Translations under genes and position numbers: made by a program
Shown here: positions 46,213 through 54,469 of the stretch, piece after piece
Position numbering within the stretch: position 1 is the stretch's first letter
Layout of the letters: every line of letters starts with the position of its first letter
From: Kushneria avicenniae
GTDB lineage: Bacteria; Pseudomonadota; Gammaproteobacteria; Pseudomonadales; Halomonadaceae
NCBI RefSeq assembly: GCF_900112585.1
Contig: NZ_FOLY01000001.1
Location: 62,001 to 126,000 of the forward strand
Length of the DNA stretch: 64,000 bases
Direction: 5' to 3'
The notes under the pieces: model-generated
The model's input: only the letters and a program-made list of their open reading frames with translations
Database searches by the model: none
Told to the model about the DNA's origin: nothing

Positions 46213-47028
46213 TCAGCGATACTGCCCGCTGTCGGCCTTTTCGATCAACGCCTTCAGCGGCGAATAGATGTCCGGAGTGCAGGCCAGCAGATTCTCGCCG
46301 TAGAGCTCTGAAGAGATGCCTTCCGGGCAGTCATAGACATGACCGATACGCGCGCCGGCTTCTCGTGCAATCATGGCACCGGCGGCAAAGTCCCAGGGGG
46401 AGCTGCTTTCATAATAGCCATCCAGTCGGCCACAGGCCACGGCGCAAAGGTCCAGTGCAGCGGCGCCGTTGCGACGGATGTCGCGGCAGTTTTCAAGCAC
46501 CGCATGCAGGCGTCTGAGCAGCGGGAAGCGGGCGTCGCGGTCATAGGGGAAGCCGGTACCGATCAGGGAATCATCAAGCTTGCGCGTCCCGCTGACCGAG
46601 ATTGGATCGTCGTTGCACCAGGCACCGCCACCACGAAGCGCGCTGAAGGTTTCGTTCAGAAAGGGGGCATGAACGACACCCATCTGTACACGTCCTCGAT
46701 CGGCCCAGGCGATGGACACTGCAACATGATGATGGCCATGGGCAAAGTTGACGGTGCCATCAATGGGGTCCACGACCCATAGCGGCCTGTCCTCCCCGAG
46801 ATTGTGACGCCCGGGCGAGAGCTCTTCCGTCAGGCGAGCTTCCCCCGGGAACAGCGACTCAAGCTGCTCGTTGATATAGCGATCAACGGCAACATCGATG
46901 TCGGTCACCAGTTCATTGCCATGCTTGATGTTGCGCTGAAGGCTACCTCCCTCACGCGCTTCCCTGATACGTCGTCCAGCCTCATGGGCGATACGGGTGG
47001 CCTGCTCGAGGCGCTCTTCAAGGGTCAT
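46213..47028 (-). CDS. Inositol monophosphatase family protein (SuhB/CysQ-like)
   Basis: A 271-residue Mg-dependent phosphatase. The metal-site motifs are LTEELSP, DPIDGTVNFAHG (DPxDGTxxF) and SSPWDFAAGAMIAREAGA (WDxxxG). Family members act on inositol phosphates, fructose-bisphosphate or PAP, and SuhB also modulates ribosome assembly; which applies is unclear. AGGAG precedes the ATG. It follows the response regulator gene by about 54 bases on the same strand, so it may lie at the end of the RegBA operon. Confidence 0.9.
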   Translation of the reverse strand: MTLEERLEQATRIAHEAGRRIREAREGGSLQRNIKHGNELVTDIDVAVDRYINEQLESLFPGEARLTEELSPGRHNLGEDRPLWVVDPIDGTVNFAHGHHHVAVSIAWADRGRVQMGVVHAPFLNETFSALRGGGAWCNDDPISVSGTRKLDDSLIGTGFPYDRDARFPLLRRLHAVLENCRDIRRNGAAALDLCAVACGRLDGYYESSSPWDFAAGAMIAREAGARIGHVYDCPEGISSELYGENLLACTPDIYSPLKALIEKADSGQYR

Positions 47029-47081
47029 GCAAACTCCTGTCAGATGTTGTCGTTAAAGATGGGTTGCTTGCAGGGCATGAC

Positions 47082-47618
47082 TCAGCGCTTGACCGGGCGT
47101 TTTTGCAGCTTGCGCTGCAGGGTGCGCCGGTGCATGCCCAGGCTGCGGGCGGTGGCAGAGATATTGCCGTCGTTTTCCTGCAGGACGCGCTGGATATGCT
47201 CCCAGGTCAGTCGATTGACCGAGGGCGGATTTTCGGCAATCTCGGCATCCGGATTGCCTTCCTGAGCATCGAGAGCCTGCAACACCTCGCTGACCTCGAC
47301 CGGCTTGCAGAGATAGTTCACGGCACCAAGCTTGATCGCCTCGACGGCCGTGGTAATGCTTGAATAGCCGGTCAGGATCACGATTCGACAGGCCGGGCTG
47401 ATCGAGAGCAGCGTCGGCAAGAACTGCAGTCCCGAGCCTTCCTCGAGCTTCAGATCCAGCGTTGCGTACTCGGGCGGCCGGTGCTGGGCGAGCTGGCGGG
47501 CTTCTTCAATGGTGGCCGCCAGCATGACATCGAATTCCTGGCGCGTCAGAGCGCGCTCCATGATTTGGCGAAAGACGGGGTCGTCGTCAACGACCAGAAA
47601 GGAGGCCTTTTCGTGCAT
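47082..47618 (-). CDS. regA: Redox response regulator, RegA/PrrA/ActR type
   Basis: A 178-residue response regulator. The receiver domain begins FLVVDDDPVFRQIM; the phosphoacceptor Asp is in YATLDLKLEEGSG, and the Lys in YLCKPVEVSEVL. The C-terminal part (WEHIQRVLQENDGNISATAR to LGMHRRTLQRKLQKRPVKR) is a Fis-type helix-turn-helix, the hallmark of RegA/PrrA proteins, which control respiration, nitrogen and carbon metabolism in response to redox. ATG 47618 has AGGA 9 bases before; ATG 47627, which overlaps the kinase stop as ATGA, has AGGA adjacent. Coupled to the kinase. Confidence 0.9.
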   Translation of the reverse strand: MHEKASFLVVDDDPVFRQIMERALTRQEFDVMLAATIEEARQLAQHRPPEYATLDLKLEEGSGLQFLPTLLSISPACRIVILTGYSSITTAVEAIKLGAVNYLCKPVEVSEVLQALDAQEGNPDAEIAENPPSVNRLTWEHIQRVLQENDGNISATARSLGMHRRTLQRKLQKRPVKR

Positions 47619-47623
47619 GACGT

Positions 47624-48922
47624 TCATTCCTGTGACATGGAAGCGGGCACGGCCGGATTGGCGTCCGGATGCGGCAGCCTGACCTCGGTCAGCGTGCCCC
47701 CTTCGGTCTGGTTGTAGAGACTGACGCTGCCACCGAAACGGTCCAGCGTCGAGTGAGTCAGAAACAGCCCGATGCCCAGTCCTCTGGACTGGCCGGAGAT
47801 AAAGCCTTCTCCCATGCGACGGGCAATTTCCATCGAAATGCCCGGGCCATGATCGACAATCGAAATGACGATCCGGCGCGTGTCTTCCTTGAAGGAACTT
47901 TCACTCAGGGATATGGCGATATCCTGCGGATTGGCATCGGCGGCGTTGTTGAGCAGGTTCATGATGGCCTGATCCAGTGTCGGGTCGGCCATCAGCGGTA
48001 TCGCGCGATGCTCGATGTCGATCGTATGAGTGACATCGGGGCGCATCACCAGCCAGCGCTGAATCAGCGTTTCGAGCCAGTCGGCGGCATTGACGCGGGC
48101 GGGCGGGTCGCTCTGGCGGCGTTCGGCGCTGGCCACTAGCTCGCGCAGGTGACGCTTGCAGGTATCGACCTGGCTGCGCAACAGATCAAGATCGGCGCGC
48201 TGCGTGTCGGTGACGGGCTCGGATTTCATCTCCTCGATCAGCATGATCATGGTGGACAGCGGTGTTCCCAGCTCATGCGCGGTACCGGCTGCCTGACTGG
48301 CCACGGCCAGAATCTGCTCGTTGCGCAGGGCAGCTTCGCGCGTGTGGGACAGCATGCGATCGCGTTGGCGCAGGGTATCGGCCATGCGAAAGATCACGAA
48401 GGTGATGAGCCCGGCGCACAGGGCAAAATTGAGCCACATGCCCAGAACATTGAGCGTCAGAAGGCTGTCGCCGATCGTATGGCGAAGTTCCGGCACCGGC
48501 TCGAAAAAGACCATGAGCATCGAGTAGGCCAGAAAGGCCGAGGCCGCCGTAATGCAGGCATGGCGCCATGGCTGGGTCGCCGCCGCCATGGCCACGGGAA
48601 TCAGATAATAGGTAATGGCCGGGTTGGTCGCGCCGCCGGTGTAATAAAAGATCAGTGTCAGGCCCGTCACATCGATAAGCAGATGAATCAGATACTCGAT
48701 ATCGGTGACCTGACGCGTCTGACCGAGCCGCCACCAGGTTGCCACGTTGAAAAGTCCCATGGCAACGATAATGGCGATGATCGGTACGATCCGGAGCTTG
48801 AAGTTCATGACCTCGATGCCAAAGAGGATCACGACCAGAAAGCAGGTCCAGGTAATACCGCGGGCGATGGTCAGTCGTACCAGGTTACGAGCCGGAGTGG
48901 TCAGCAGTAGCGGCTGCGTCAT
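47624..48922 (-). CDS. regB: Redox sensor histidine kinase, RegB/PrrB type
   Basis: A 432-residue membrane kinase with six helices in the N-terminal half. YYTGGATNPAI is the RegB ubiquinone-binding-type GGxxNP motif. TAHELGTPLSTM contains the phosphorylated His. SQVDTCKRHLREL has a Cys at the position of the redox-active cysteine described for RegB. ATPase motifs: LLNNAADANP, VDHGPGISME, GLGIGLFLTHSTL. ATG 48922 is chosen over a longer frame that begins with a non-membrane stretch. RegB responds to quinone and thiol redox state in the family; oxygen or redox control is inferred here. Confidence 0.9.
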   Translation of the reverse strand: MTQPLLLTTPARNLVRLTIARGITWTCFLVVILFGIEVMNFKLRIVPIIAIIVAMGLFNVATWWRLGQTRQVTDIEYLIHLLIDVTGLTLIFYYTGGATNPAITYYLIPVAMAAATQPWRHACITAASAFLAYSMLMVFFEPVPELRHTIGDSLLTLNVLGMWLNFALCAGLITFVIFRMADTLRQRDRMLSHTREAALRNEQILAVASQAAGTAHELGTPLSTMIMLIEEMKSEPVTDTQRADLDLLRSQVDTCKRHLRELVASAERRQSDPPARVNAADWLETLIQRWLVMRPDVTHTIDIEHRAIPLMADPTLDQAIMNLLNNAADANPQDIAISLSESSFKEDTRRIVISIVDHGPGISMEIARRMGEGFISGQSRGLGIGLFLTHSTLDRFGGSVSLYNQTEGGTLTEVRLPHPDANPAVPASMSQE

Positions 48923-49131
48923 GAGCGTCCAGAGCGAAGAATGTAGCCGTATGTGTCCATGATATCGCAATCACCATGGGGGCGTGGAGTAAAGAATCGG
49001 TCAGGCGTGTGGCGGTTATTCAAACACTGGCGCTGCGGTACGATCGCGCCTAACGTGAGAAGAGCCGGGCGGGCACCCGGAACGATCCTGACATGCCCGC
49101 TCGGCCCTGCGCCTCGAAGGAGGAGATGATC

Positions 49132-49362
49132 ATGATGATGCAATCCCGTGTTGATGCCTGTCGTATCCCCCCGATGGTCATGAGCGAACCGCCGGTCCAG
49201 CCACCGGATCCGGAGCCGCATTCGCCGCCCGAAGAGCCACCACGGCCGCAGGAGCCGCCGGTAGAGGAGCCACCGCTGGAAGAACCGCCATTGCAGGATC
49301 CGCCGCCGTCCCAGCCTCCGCCTGAAGTACCGCCGGAACAGACACCCCCCTATCAGTCCTGA
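49132..49362 (+). CDS. Proline-rich micro-protein, unrecognised
   Basis: A 76-residue protein. A short N-terminus (MMMQSRVDACRIPPMVMSE) is followed by about 55 residues of Pro/Glu-rich periodic sequence with repeated EEPP and PPxxEPP units; roughly 40 percent is proline. There is no signal peptide, Cys pair or hydrophobic helix. AAGGAGG (49117-49123) lies 8 bases before ATG 49132; ATG 49126 is only 2 bases away. The strong site supports real translation, and poly-proline stalls suggest dependence on EF-P. Function unknown. It lies upstream of prfC, whose product acts at release. Confidence 0.6.
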   Translation: MMMQSRVDACRIPPMVMSEPPVQPPDPEPHSPPEEPPRPQEPPVEEPPLEEPPLQDPPPSQPPPEVPPEQTPPYQS

Positions 49363-49399
49363 TATTGATATCGGGGCACGAACGCTTTGTTTACTCGAC

Positions 49400-49425
49400 A
49401 GCCGATCCCGCGGGGTCGGCTTTCT
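49400..49425 (+). terminator. Hairpin after the proline-rich gene, probable weak terminator
   Basis: A 9-bp stem (AGCCGATCC / GGGTCGGCT, one wobble), loop CGCG and a short TTTCTG tail. The tail is weak, so termination may be partial. Confidence 0.5.
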
Positions 49426-49551
49426 GCGGCCCGTTTGACCGAGGTTGTGGCCGATCCATCGGGTCTTCTATTCCCGCACTCGGGAGTGCCTGTAGAATAC
49501 GCGCAAATCCGTTCACGCCCGACTGTGTACATAATGACTACTGAAGCACCC

Positions 49552-51138
49552 ATGACCGATACCCGGATCGCCCAGGAAGCCAGCCTTCGCCGAACCTTCG
49601 CGATCATTTCCCACCCTGATGCGGGCAAGACCACCATTACCGAAAAACTGCTGCTGTTTGGCAACGCCATTCAGGTAGCCGGTGCTGTCAAGAGCAAGCG
49701 CCAGGACCGCAGCACTACCTCGGACTGGATGAAAATGGAGCAGGAGCGTGGCATCTCCGTTACCACCTCGGTCATGCAGTTCCCCTACAAGGGGCGCATC
49801 GTCAATCTGCTCGACACGCCGGGCCACGAGGATTTCTCCGAGGACACCTATCGCACGCTGACCGCGGTGGACTCGGCGCTGATGGTGGTAGATGGCTCCA
49901 AGGGTGTCGAGGACCGTACCATCAAGCTGATGGAAGTCTGCCGGCTGCGCACCACGCCGATACTGACCTTCATCAACAAGATGGACCGTGACACGCGCGA
50001 TCCGATCGAGGTGATGGACGAAATCGAGACCGTGCTCAATATCGCGTGCGCGCCGGTGACCTGGCCGATCGGTATGGGTCGCCATTTCCGTGGGGTCTAT
50101 CACCTGATCAATGACACGGTGCATCTCTATCGTCAGGGGCAGGGCAACCGTATTCCGGAAGATGTCCGGATCGAGGGGCTGAACAATCCCGAGGTGGATG
50201 AGGCTCTGGGCGCCGCGCAGGCCGCCGAGCTGCGCGATGAGATTGAGCTGGTACAGGGGGCCTCGCACGAGTTTGACCTGGACGCCTATCGCCGCGGCGA
50301 GCTGACACCGGTGTTTTTCGGCACGGCCATGGGCAACTTCGGCGTGCGTGAAATGCTCGATGGCTTCGTCGAGTATGCCCCGTCGCCTCGTCCGCGTGAG
50401 ACCAACGTGCGGGAAGTCGCGTCCGAGGACGGCAGTTTTACGGGCTTTGTCTTCAAGATACAGGCCAACATGGACCCGCGTCACCGTGACCGGATCGCCT
50501 TTCTGCGCGTCTGCTCGGGCAAGTATGAGCGCAACATGAAAATCCACCATGTGCGCATCAAAAAGGACGTCAAGATTGCCGATGCCCTGACCTTCATGGC
50601 CGCTGACCGCGCCCATGTCGAGGAAGCCTGGCCGGGCGATATCATCGGGTTGCACAACCACGGCACTATCCAGATCGGCGATACCTTCTCCAGCGGCGAG
50701 CAGATGCGCTTTACCGGCATCCCGCATTTTGCCCCCGAGCTCTTTCGCCGCGTACGTCTGAAGGACCCGCTCAAGACCAAACAGCTCCAGAAAGGGCTTC
50801 AGCAGCTCTCCGAAGAAGGCGCAACGCAGGTCTTCATGCCGCTGGACAACAACGATCTGATCGTGGGCGCGGTCGGCCTGCTGCAGTTTGATGTGGTGGC
50901 CCACCGTCTCAAGGATGAATACAAGGTGGACTGCATCTATGAGCCGGTCAACGTACAGACCGCGCGCTGGATTCACGGTGATGAACGCAAGCTCGACGAG
51001 CTGCGCAACAAGGTCAGTACCAATCTTGCCATCGATGGCGGTGGGCATCTGACCTATCTGGCGCCAACCCGGGTCAATCTGCAGCTGATGGAAGAGCGCT
51101 GGCCCGATCTCTCCTTTGACGCCACGCGCGAGCACTGA
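49552..51138 (+). CDS. prfC: Peptide chain release factor 3
   Basis: RF3 is the GTPase that releases RF1/RF2 from the ribosome after termination. The 528-residue protein (E. coli 529) has G1 [10 protein letters not shown]3 DTPGHEDF and G4 NKMDRD, then the RF3-specific domains ending in [20 protein letters not shown] 49552 is chosen because it gives exactly the same 12 residues before [15 protein letters not shown] as the E. coli protein. An in-frame ATG at 49534 would add 6 residues. The long antisense open frame opposite this gene is not a gene. Confidence 0.96.
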   Translation: MTDTRIAQEASLRRTFAIISHPDAGKTTITEKLLLFGNAIQVAGAVKSKRQDRSTTSDWMKMEQERGISVTTSVMQFPYKGRIVNLLDTPGHEDFSEDTYRTLTAVDSALMVVDGSKGVEDRTIKLMEVCRLRTTPILTFINKMDRDTRDPIEVMDEIETVLNIACAPVTWPIGMGRHFRGVYHLINDTVHLYRQGQGNRIPEDVRIEGLNNPEVDEALGAAQAAELRDEIELVQGASHEFDLDAYRRGELTPVFFGTAMGNFGVREMLDGFVEYAPSPRPRETNVREVASEDGSFTGFVFKIQANMDPRHRDRIAFLRVCSGKYERNMKIHHVRIKKDVKIADALTFMAADRAHVEEAWPGDIIGLHNHGTIQIGDTFSSGEQMRFTGIPHFAPELFRRVRLKDPLKTKQLQKGLQQLSEEGATQVFMPLDNNDLIVGAVGLLQFDVVAHRLKDEYKVDCIYEPVNVQTARWIHGDERKLDELRNKVSTNLAIDGGGHLTYLAPTRVNLQLMEERWPDLSFDATREH

Positions 51139-51292
51139 TCAGTAAGGGAGCCGGAGGCAGCAGGCCTCCTGGACTCTCGGGGCCTGATGGTTCGCTATAG
51201 TAAGGCTGGTAAGCGGTAAGGCTTTTCAACAGCGCTGCGGTGGTCGCCTGCTCGACCATCCCCAATGGTATTCAGGCCCGGGAGAGAGTGGT

Positions 51293-51796
51293 ATGCCAAG
51301 GTTTTTCAGAGAGTTTCGGGATTTTGCCGTCAAGGGCAACGTCGTGGATCTGGCGGTGGGGATCATTATCGGATCGGCCTTTACCGCCATCGTCAACAGC
51401 CTGGTCAAGGATGTCTTTACGCCGGTACTGGGACTGATCACCGGCGGCATCAATTTCACCAATCTGTTCGTGGTGCTCAAGGACGGGGCGCAGACGGCAG
51501 GGCCCTACAATACGCTGGCAGATGCGCAGGCAGCGGGGGCAGTGACCATCAATTACGGCATTTTTCTCAATGCCATGATTTCGTTCACGCTTGTCGCCAT
51601 GGTCTGCTTTCTGCTGATTCGCAATATCCACCGTATTCGCGAACTGGGCACGCGCAAGGAAGAGGACGCACCGGCAGCAGCGCCTACCGTTCGCAACTGC
51701 CCTTTCTGCATTACGCCCATCTCGGTACAGGCCACCCGCTGCCCGAGCTGCACGTCCGTGCTGGACAGCCCGAAGGATACTGCCTCCACGACATGA
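51293..51796 (+). CDS. mscL: Large-conductance mechanosensitive channel with C-terminal zinc ribbon
   Basis: MscL opens under high membrane tension and saves the cell from osmotic downshock. The 167 residues start MPRFFREFRDFAVKGNVVDLAVGIIIG, matching E. coli (TM1); FLNAMISFTLVAMVCFLLIR is TM2. E. coli MscL has 136 residues; this one carries an extra C-terminal zinc ribbon, with CPFC and CPSC separated by 14 residues (residues about 140-160), in place of the usual helical bundle. The ribosome binding site is GGAGAG. A large palindrome follows. Confidence 0.93.
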   Translation: MPRFFREFRDFAVKGNVVDLAVGIIIGSAFTAIVNSLVKDVFTPVLGLITGGINFTNLFVVLKDGAQTAGPYNTLADAQAAGAVTINYGIFLNAMISFTLVAMVCFLLIRNIHRIRELGTRKEEDAPAAAPTVRNCPFCITPISVQATRCPSCTSVLDSPKDTASTT

Positions 51797-51830
51797 TGGC
51801 TGCTGGCGGACTGGTAACAATGCAACGTGT

Positions 51831-51854
51831 TGCGCCGGGTCATGACCCGGCGCA
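51831..51854. terminator. 24-base perfect palindrome between mscL and ygfZ
   Basis: Two 12-base arms, TGCGCCGGGTCA and its exact reverse complement, meet without a spacer. TTTGTTTG follows on the plus strand, so it may end mscL transcription as a hairpin with a 4-base loop. The T-tract is broken, so the terminator call is moderate. Confidence 0.6.
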
Positions 51855-51877
51855 TTTGTTTGCCCGCATGGAGTGGT

Positions 51878-52918
51878 TCAGTCGGTCAGGGTTTCCGGAT
51901 CGAGTCGTTCCAGTGCATAGGGCAGTGGCATCAGATGCGCCGGCTGGCCGTTGACGCTCAGTGACGGTATGTCATCTTTAGTGGTCACAATGGCCAAAAG
52001 CTCGACATGGTCGTCCGCAGCCGGCGCACTGCTGACCACTTCTCCCAGCGCCTTGTCACGGTCGGTATCAACCACGTCCGTGCCGGGTGTTACTGCCTCG
52101 TTGCCGGAGATGGTGAATCGCATCAGGCGCTTTTTGACCTGACCCCGATAGTGTGCTCTGGCCACGACTTCCTGACCGGTATAGCAGCCCTTCTTGAAGC
52201 TGATGCCGGCCAGCGCTTCCCAATTGAACATCTGCGGCAGCCACTTCTCGCGCTGTTGCTCGTCAAGCCATAGAAGACCGGCTTCAATGTCCAGCCGTTT
52301 CCACAGGGCGGAGGGTGCCAGGACAAGGTCAGAAGATGCTGCCTGGCAGATCGTAGCGAGTCTTTCGTGCGGCGCGATCACCATCAGGCGCATGGTGTCG
52401 TGAGGATGGCGGGTCACGGCCAGCGCCTCATCACTGCTGACGCGCACGCCCCACATCGCCTGTGGCAGCGCTGCAAGGGCAGGGTCAAGCACCTTGCCGA
52501 CCTGTGGTCCGACCAGACCGGCAATGCCGAGATCATCGCGCAGGGTCAGTTCGGCCTTGTAGAACGCGGCGTATTTACTCAGATGCTGATGCAGTGCTTC
52601 GGCGATGCTGCGATCCAGCAGCATCCAGAAACACTCCGACGTTACTCGAATGATCTGAACGTTGGCGATCACTCGCCCCTTGGGCGTGCAAAAGACCGCT
52701 GGCGGGGCGATGGTCGAGGTGGCGTGCGCGGTCGAGGCGCTTGCCTGCCCCTGCAGGAATCGGTCGCTGTCCGGACCGCGGACCTCCAGAACGACCCGGT
52801 CATCCAGCGGAACAAGGGCCGTCTGGTTTTGAAGATCAGGATTGATGTCGGTCTGCGAAGGCAACGACTGCTCATCTGACAGGTGCTGCAGAAAGGTCTG
52901 TCGGTGCGGGTGGCTCAT
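51878..52918 (-). CDS. ygfZ: Folate-binding protein YgfZ
   Basis: YgfZ binds tetrahydrofolate and assists iron-sulfur cluster enzymes, including MiaB. The 346-residue protein (E. coli 326) contains the diagnostic KGCYTGQEVVARAHYRGQVK, including the conserved Cys in KGCYTGQE. The fold is GcvT-like. ATG 52918 follows CTGGAG with good spacing, and the preceding frame (from 53131) is not family-like. It is divergent from the HMA-like gene, 151 bases apart. Confidence 0.93.
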   Translation of the reverse strand: MSHPHRQTFLQHLSDEQSLPSQTDINPDLQNQTALVPLDDRVVLEVRGPDSDRFLQGQASASTAHATSTIAPPAVFCTPKGRVIANVQIIRVTSECFWMLLDRSIAEALHQHLSKYAAFYKAELTLRDDLGIAGLVGPQVGKVLDPALAALPQAMWGVRVSSDEALAVTRHPHDTMRLMVIAPHERLATICQAASSDLVLAPSALWKRLDIEAGLLWLDEQQREKWLPQMFNWEALAGISFKKGCYTGQEVVARAHYRGQVKKRLMRFTISGNEAVTPGTDVVDTDRDKALGEVVSSAPAADDHVELLAIVTTKDDIPSLSVNGQPAHLMPLPYALERLDPETLTD

Positions 52919-53069
52919 GGTGACTCCAGAAAAATTTGCGCAAACGGTGCCAATGACGCAGGGTTGACCTGCCTGCACTGCGTTGTCATATAACGGTGCA
53001 TAGCCGGGCAGGAACATCACTTTACCAGCAAGTGCAAGCACTGCATCACTATCAGGAGAGAAGGACGTC

Positions 53070-53261
53070 ATGGCGTTAACATTTACCCTCAGTGGCCTGA
53101 AGGATTCCGATGATGTCAATCGGCTGACCACGGCGCTGATGGAGCTTGATGGCGTGGATACCGTTCAGGTCGCCCGTGAATGGCTCGAGGTGGAAGGGCG
53201 CGTGCAGCCCGGGCGCGTGGTCGAGGTCATCGAAAGACTGGGATATTCGTCAAAACGCTGA
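53070..53261 (+). CDS. HMA-like small protein lacking the metal-binding cysteines
   Basis: A 63-residue protein with the ferredoxin-like pattern of heavy-metal-associated domains: FTLSGLKDSDDVNRLTTALM, then ELDGVDTVQVAREWLEVEGR and a final VVEVIERLGYSSKR. CopZ/HMA proteins have a CxxC in the first loop; here that loop reads SDDVNRL with no cysteine anywhere. Metal binding by Cys is therefore impossible. It could be a regulatory or protein-interaction relic. GGAGAGAAGGA precedes the ATG. The gene is divergent from ygfZ and 86 bases before the OsmC gene on the same strand. Confidence 0.65.
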   Translation: MALTFTLSGLKDSDDVNRLTTALMELDGVDTVQVAREWLEVEGRVQPGRVVEVIERLGYSSKR

Positions 53262-53347
53262 CACGTTTGATTCGTCACGCTGAATCAACGATATCTGACC
53301 TCCCTCATGGCCGGGGGAATGAAAATGGTCCGGGAGAGTGAAAAACG

Positions 53348-53761
53348 ATGAGCATTCTTGTTGAAACAGAACGTGAAGGGACGCTGCGTCAACGCATTGT
53401 CTTCAACGATCACGACGCGCTTTATGCCGACGCCCCGGCCAGTGCCGGCGGTGAGGAGAGTGCGCCGGACCCGCATGATTACTTCGATATCTCGCTGGCG
53501 ACCTGCAAGGCAATGACCGTTTTGATGTACGCCCGTAGAAAGGAGATGCCGCTCGATGGCGTCAGCGTTCGCGTAACCCGCGACAGCAGCAACGAGCGGG
53601 ATGGGCATTATCGGCTACAGGTCGATATCGGTCTGATCGGTGATCTGAGCGCCCAGGCCCGTGACCGTCTCCTGGAAGCCTCCGAGCAGTGTCCGATCCA
53701 GAAGCTGATGACCTCCGGGCAGATCGATATCGAGACGCGCGCCCATCTGGGTGGTGCCTGA
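53348..53761 (+). CDS. OsmC/Ohr family protein
   Basis: A 137-residue member of the OsmC superfamily of thiol peroxidases, which reduce organic hydroperoxides with two Cys. The candidate Cys residues are in LATCKAMTVLMYARRK and SEQCPIQKLM, the expected relative positions for the catalytic pair. The YfgD-like subgroup and OsmC proper cannot be distinguished here. The first gene after it on the right is in the AT-rich island, on the other strand, after a T-less hairpin. Confidence 0.85.
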   Translation: MSILVETEREGTLRQRIVFNDHDALYADAPASAGGEESAPDPHDYFDISLATCKAMTVLMYARRKEMPLDGVSVRVTRDSSNERDGHYRLQVDIGLIGDLSAQARDRLLEASEQCPIQKLMTSGQIDIETRAHLGGA

Positions 53762-53815
53762 TCAGCGCTTTTGCGACACGGATCGACACGATCCTGTGAC
53801 AGGACGCCATCAAAC

Positions 53816-53844
53816 GCCATGCTGCCCTCCCCGGGCAGCATGGC
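53816..53844. other. Perfect 12-bp hairpin without T-run after the OsmC gene
   Basis: GCCATGCTGCCC and GGGCAGCATGGC pair perfectly around TCCCC. No T-run follows. It lies 55 bases after the OsmC stop codon, like other T-less hairpins at convergent ends in this window. Confidence 0.5.
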
Positions 53845-53933
53845 TTGCAATCCCCTGTGCCTGTCTTCATGTAGGTGTAAAACGTCCTTCGTGACGCTTT
53901 CCGCTGCTCCACCATCCTGACCATCGACTACGC

Positions 53934-53946
53934 TTATCGGCGATAA
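53934..53946. repeat. Left copy of a 13-base near-identical repeat flanking the island
   Basis: TTATCGGCGATAA; the right copy is TTATCGGCAATAA (55614-55626), 12 of 13 identical and in the same orientation, 1.68 kb apart. Both are also near-palindromic. This could be a chance match or a boundary repeat. Confidence 0.3.
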
Positions 53947-54115
53947 CCCGTCCATCGGCCAGCGCGTGCGTGGTGGTTCCGGAGTATTTCAACCTCATCG
54001 CTATCTGAAGCGCCTCGGATATGTACAATTTTTCCCTTAAGAGTTAATTTCTTTTAAATTATTATTTAATTTAGTTAGTAACAATACGACTGAGTGTAAT
54101 ATGGGAATTTCAACG

Positions 54116-54469
54116 CTATATTCCTTTGCCCGAGCTTGCCTTTATTCTTGATAAGGCTAATTTTGTACGTTTATATTCGTTAAAATATTCTTTATATTCT
54201 TCTAAAGTGCCTAGCATTTCCTGTTCAAATTCCTTATAGGATTCTTCTGTTTCAGCATCAAAATCACTGTAAATAGCTTCAAATTTATCTATGTGCTTCT
54301 CAATAGTGTTTAGCTCAAATTCTCTATATTCTTGGCTATTAATGGCTTTATCAGAGATGTAATAGCTTGTCCTGAACTTTTGCTTATAATGATCATTTGC
54401 GCCTGATAATTGTAAGTAGACTTTTTCAAAAAACTTAAAGCTGTCAAGTTCTCTGTGTATATATAACAT
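54116..54469 (-). CDS. Acidic helical protein in the AT-rich island, unrecognised
   Basis: A 117-residue, AT-rich, acidic frame, predicted largely helical, for example YKEFEQEMLGTLEEYKEYFN. It overlaps the end of the membrane-protein frame by 26 bases in the +1 register. The AGG of its only candidate ribosome binding site (AAAAGGG) sits one base from its ATG, which is too close, so independent initiation is doubtful. It may instead be the distal part of one gene broken, or read through, at AAAAGGG. Codon use and composition match the island, not the host. No family was recognised. Confidence 0.5.
   Translation of the reverse strand: MLYIHRELDSFKFFEKVYLQLSGANDHYKQKFRTSYYISDKAINSQEYREFELNTIEKHIDKFEAIYSDFDAETEESYKEFEQEMLGTLEEYKEYFNEYKRTKLALSRIKASSGKGI

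Larger units (their letters stand above)
53762..54115. other. Left flank of the AT-rich island
   Basis: A 354-base stretch without a convincing gene. It contains a 12-bp T-less hairpin (53816-53844), then TTATCGGCGATAA (53934-53946), which recurs with one mismatch at 55614. The composition changes sharply from GC-rich to very AT-rich at about 54020. No tRNA gene or integrase was seen. Confidence 0.45.

Noticed and set aside
49513-51135. 540-codon open frame antisense to prfC
   Set aside because: It is a composition shadow of prfC: no homology, no ribosome binding site, and it opposes a conserved gene over its full length. Similar long antisense frames opposite uvrB, gcvP and ppnN were dropped for the same reason.
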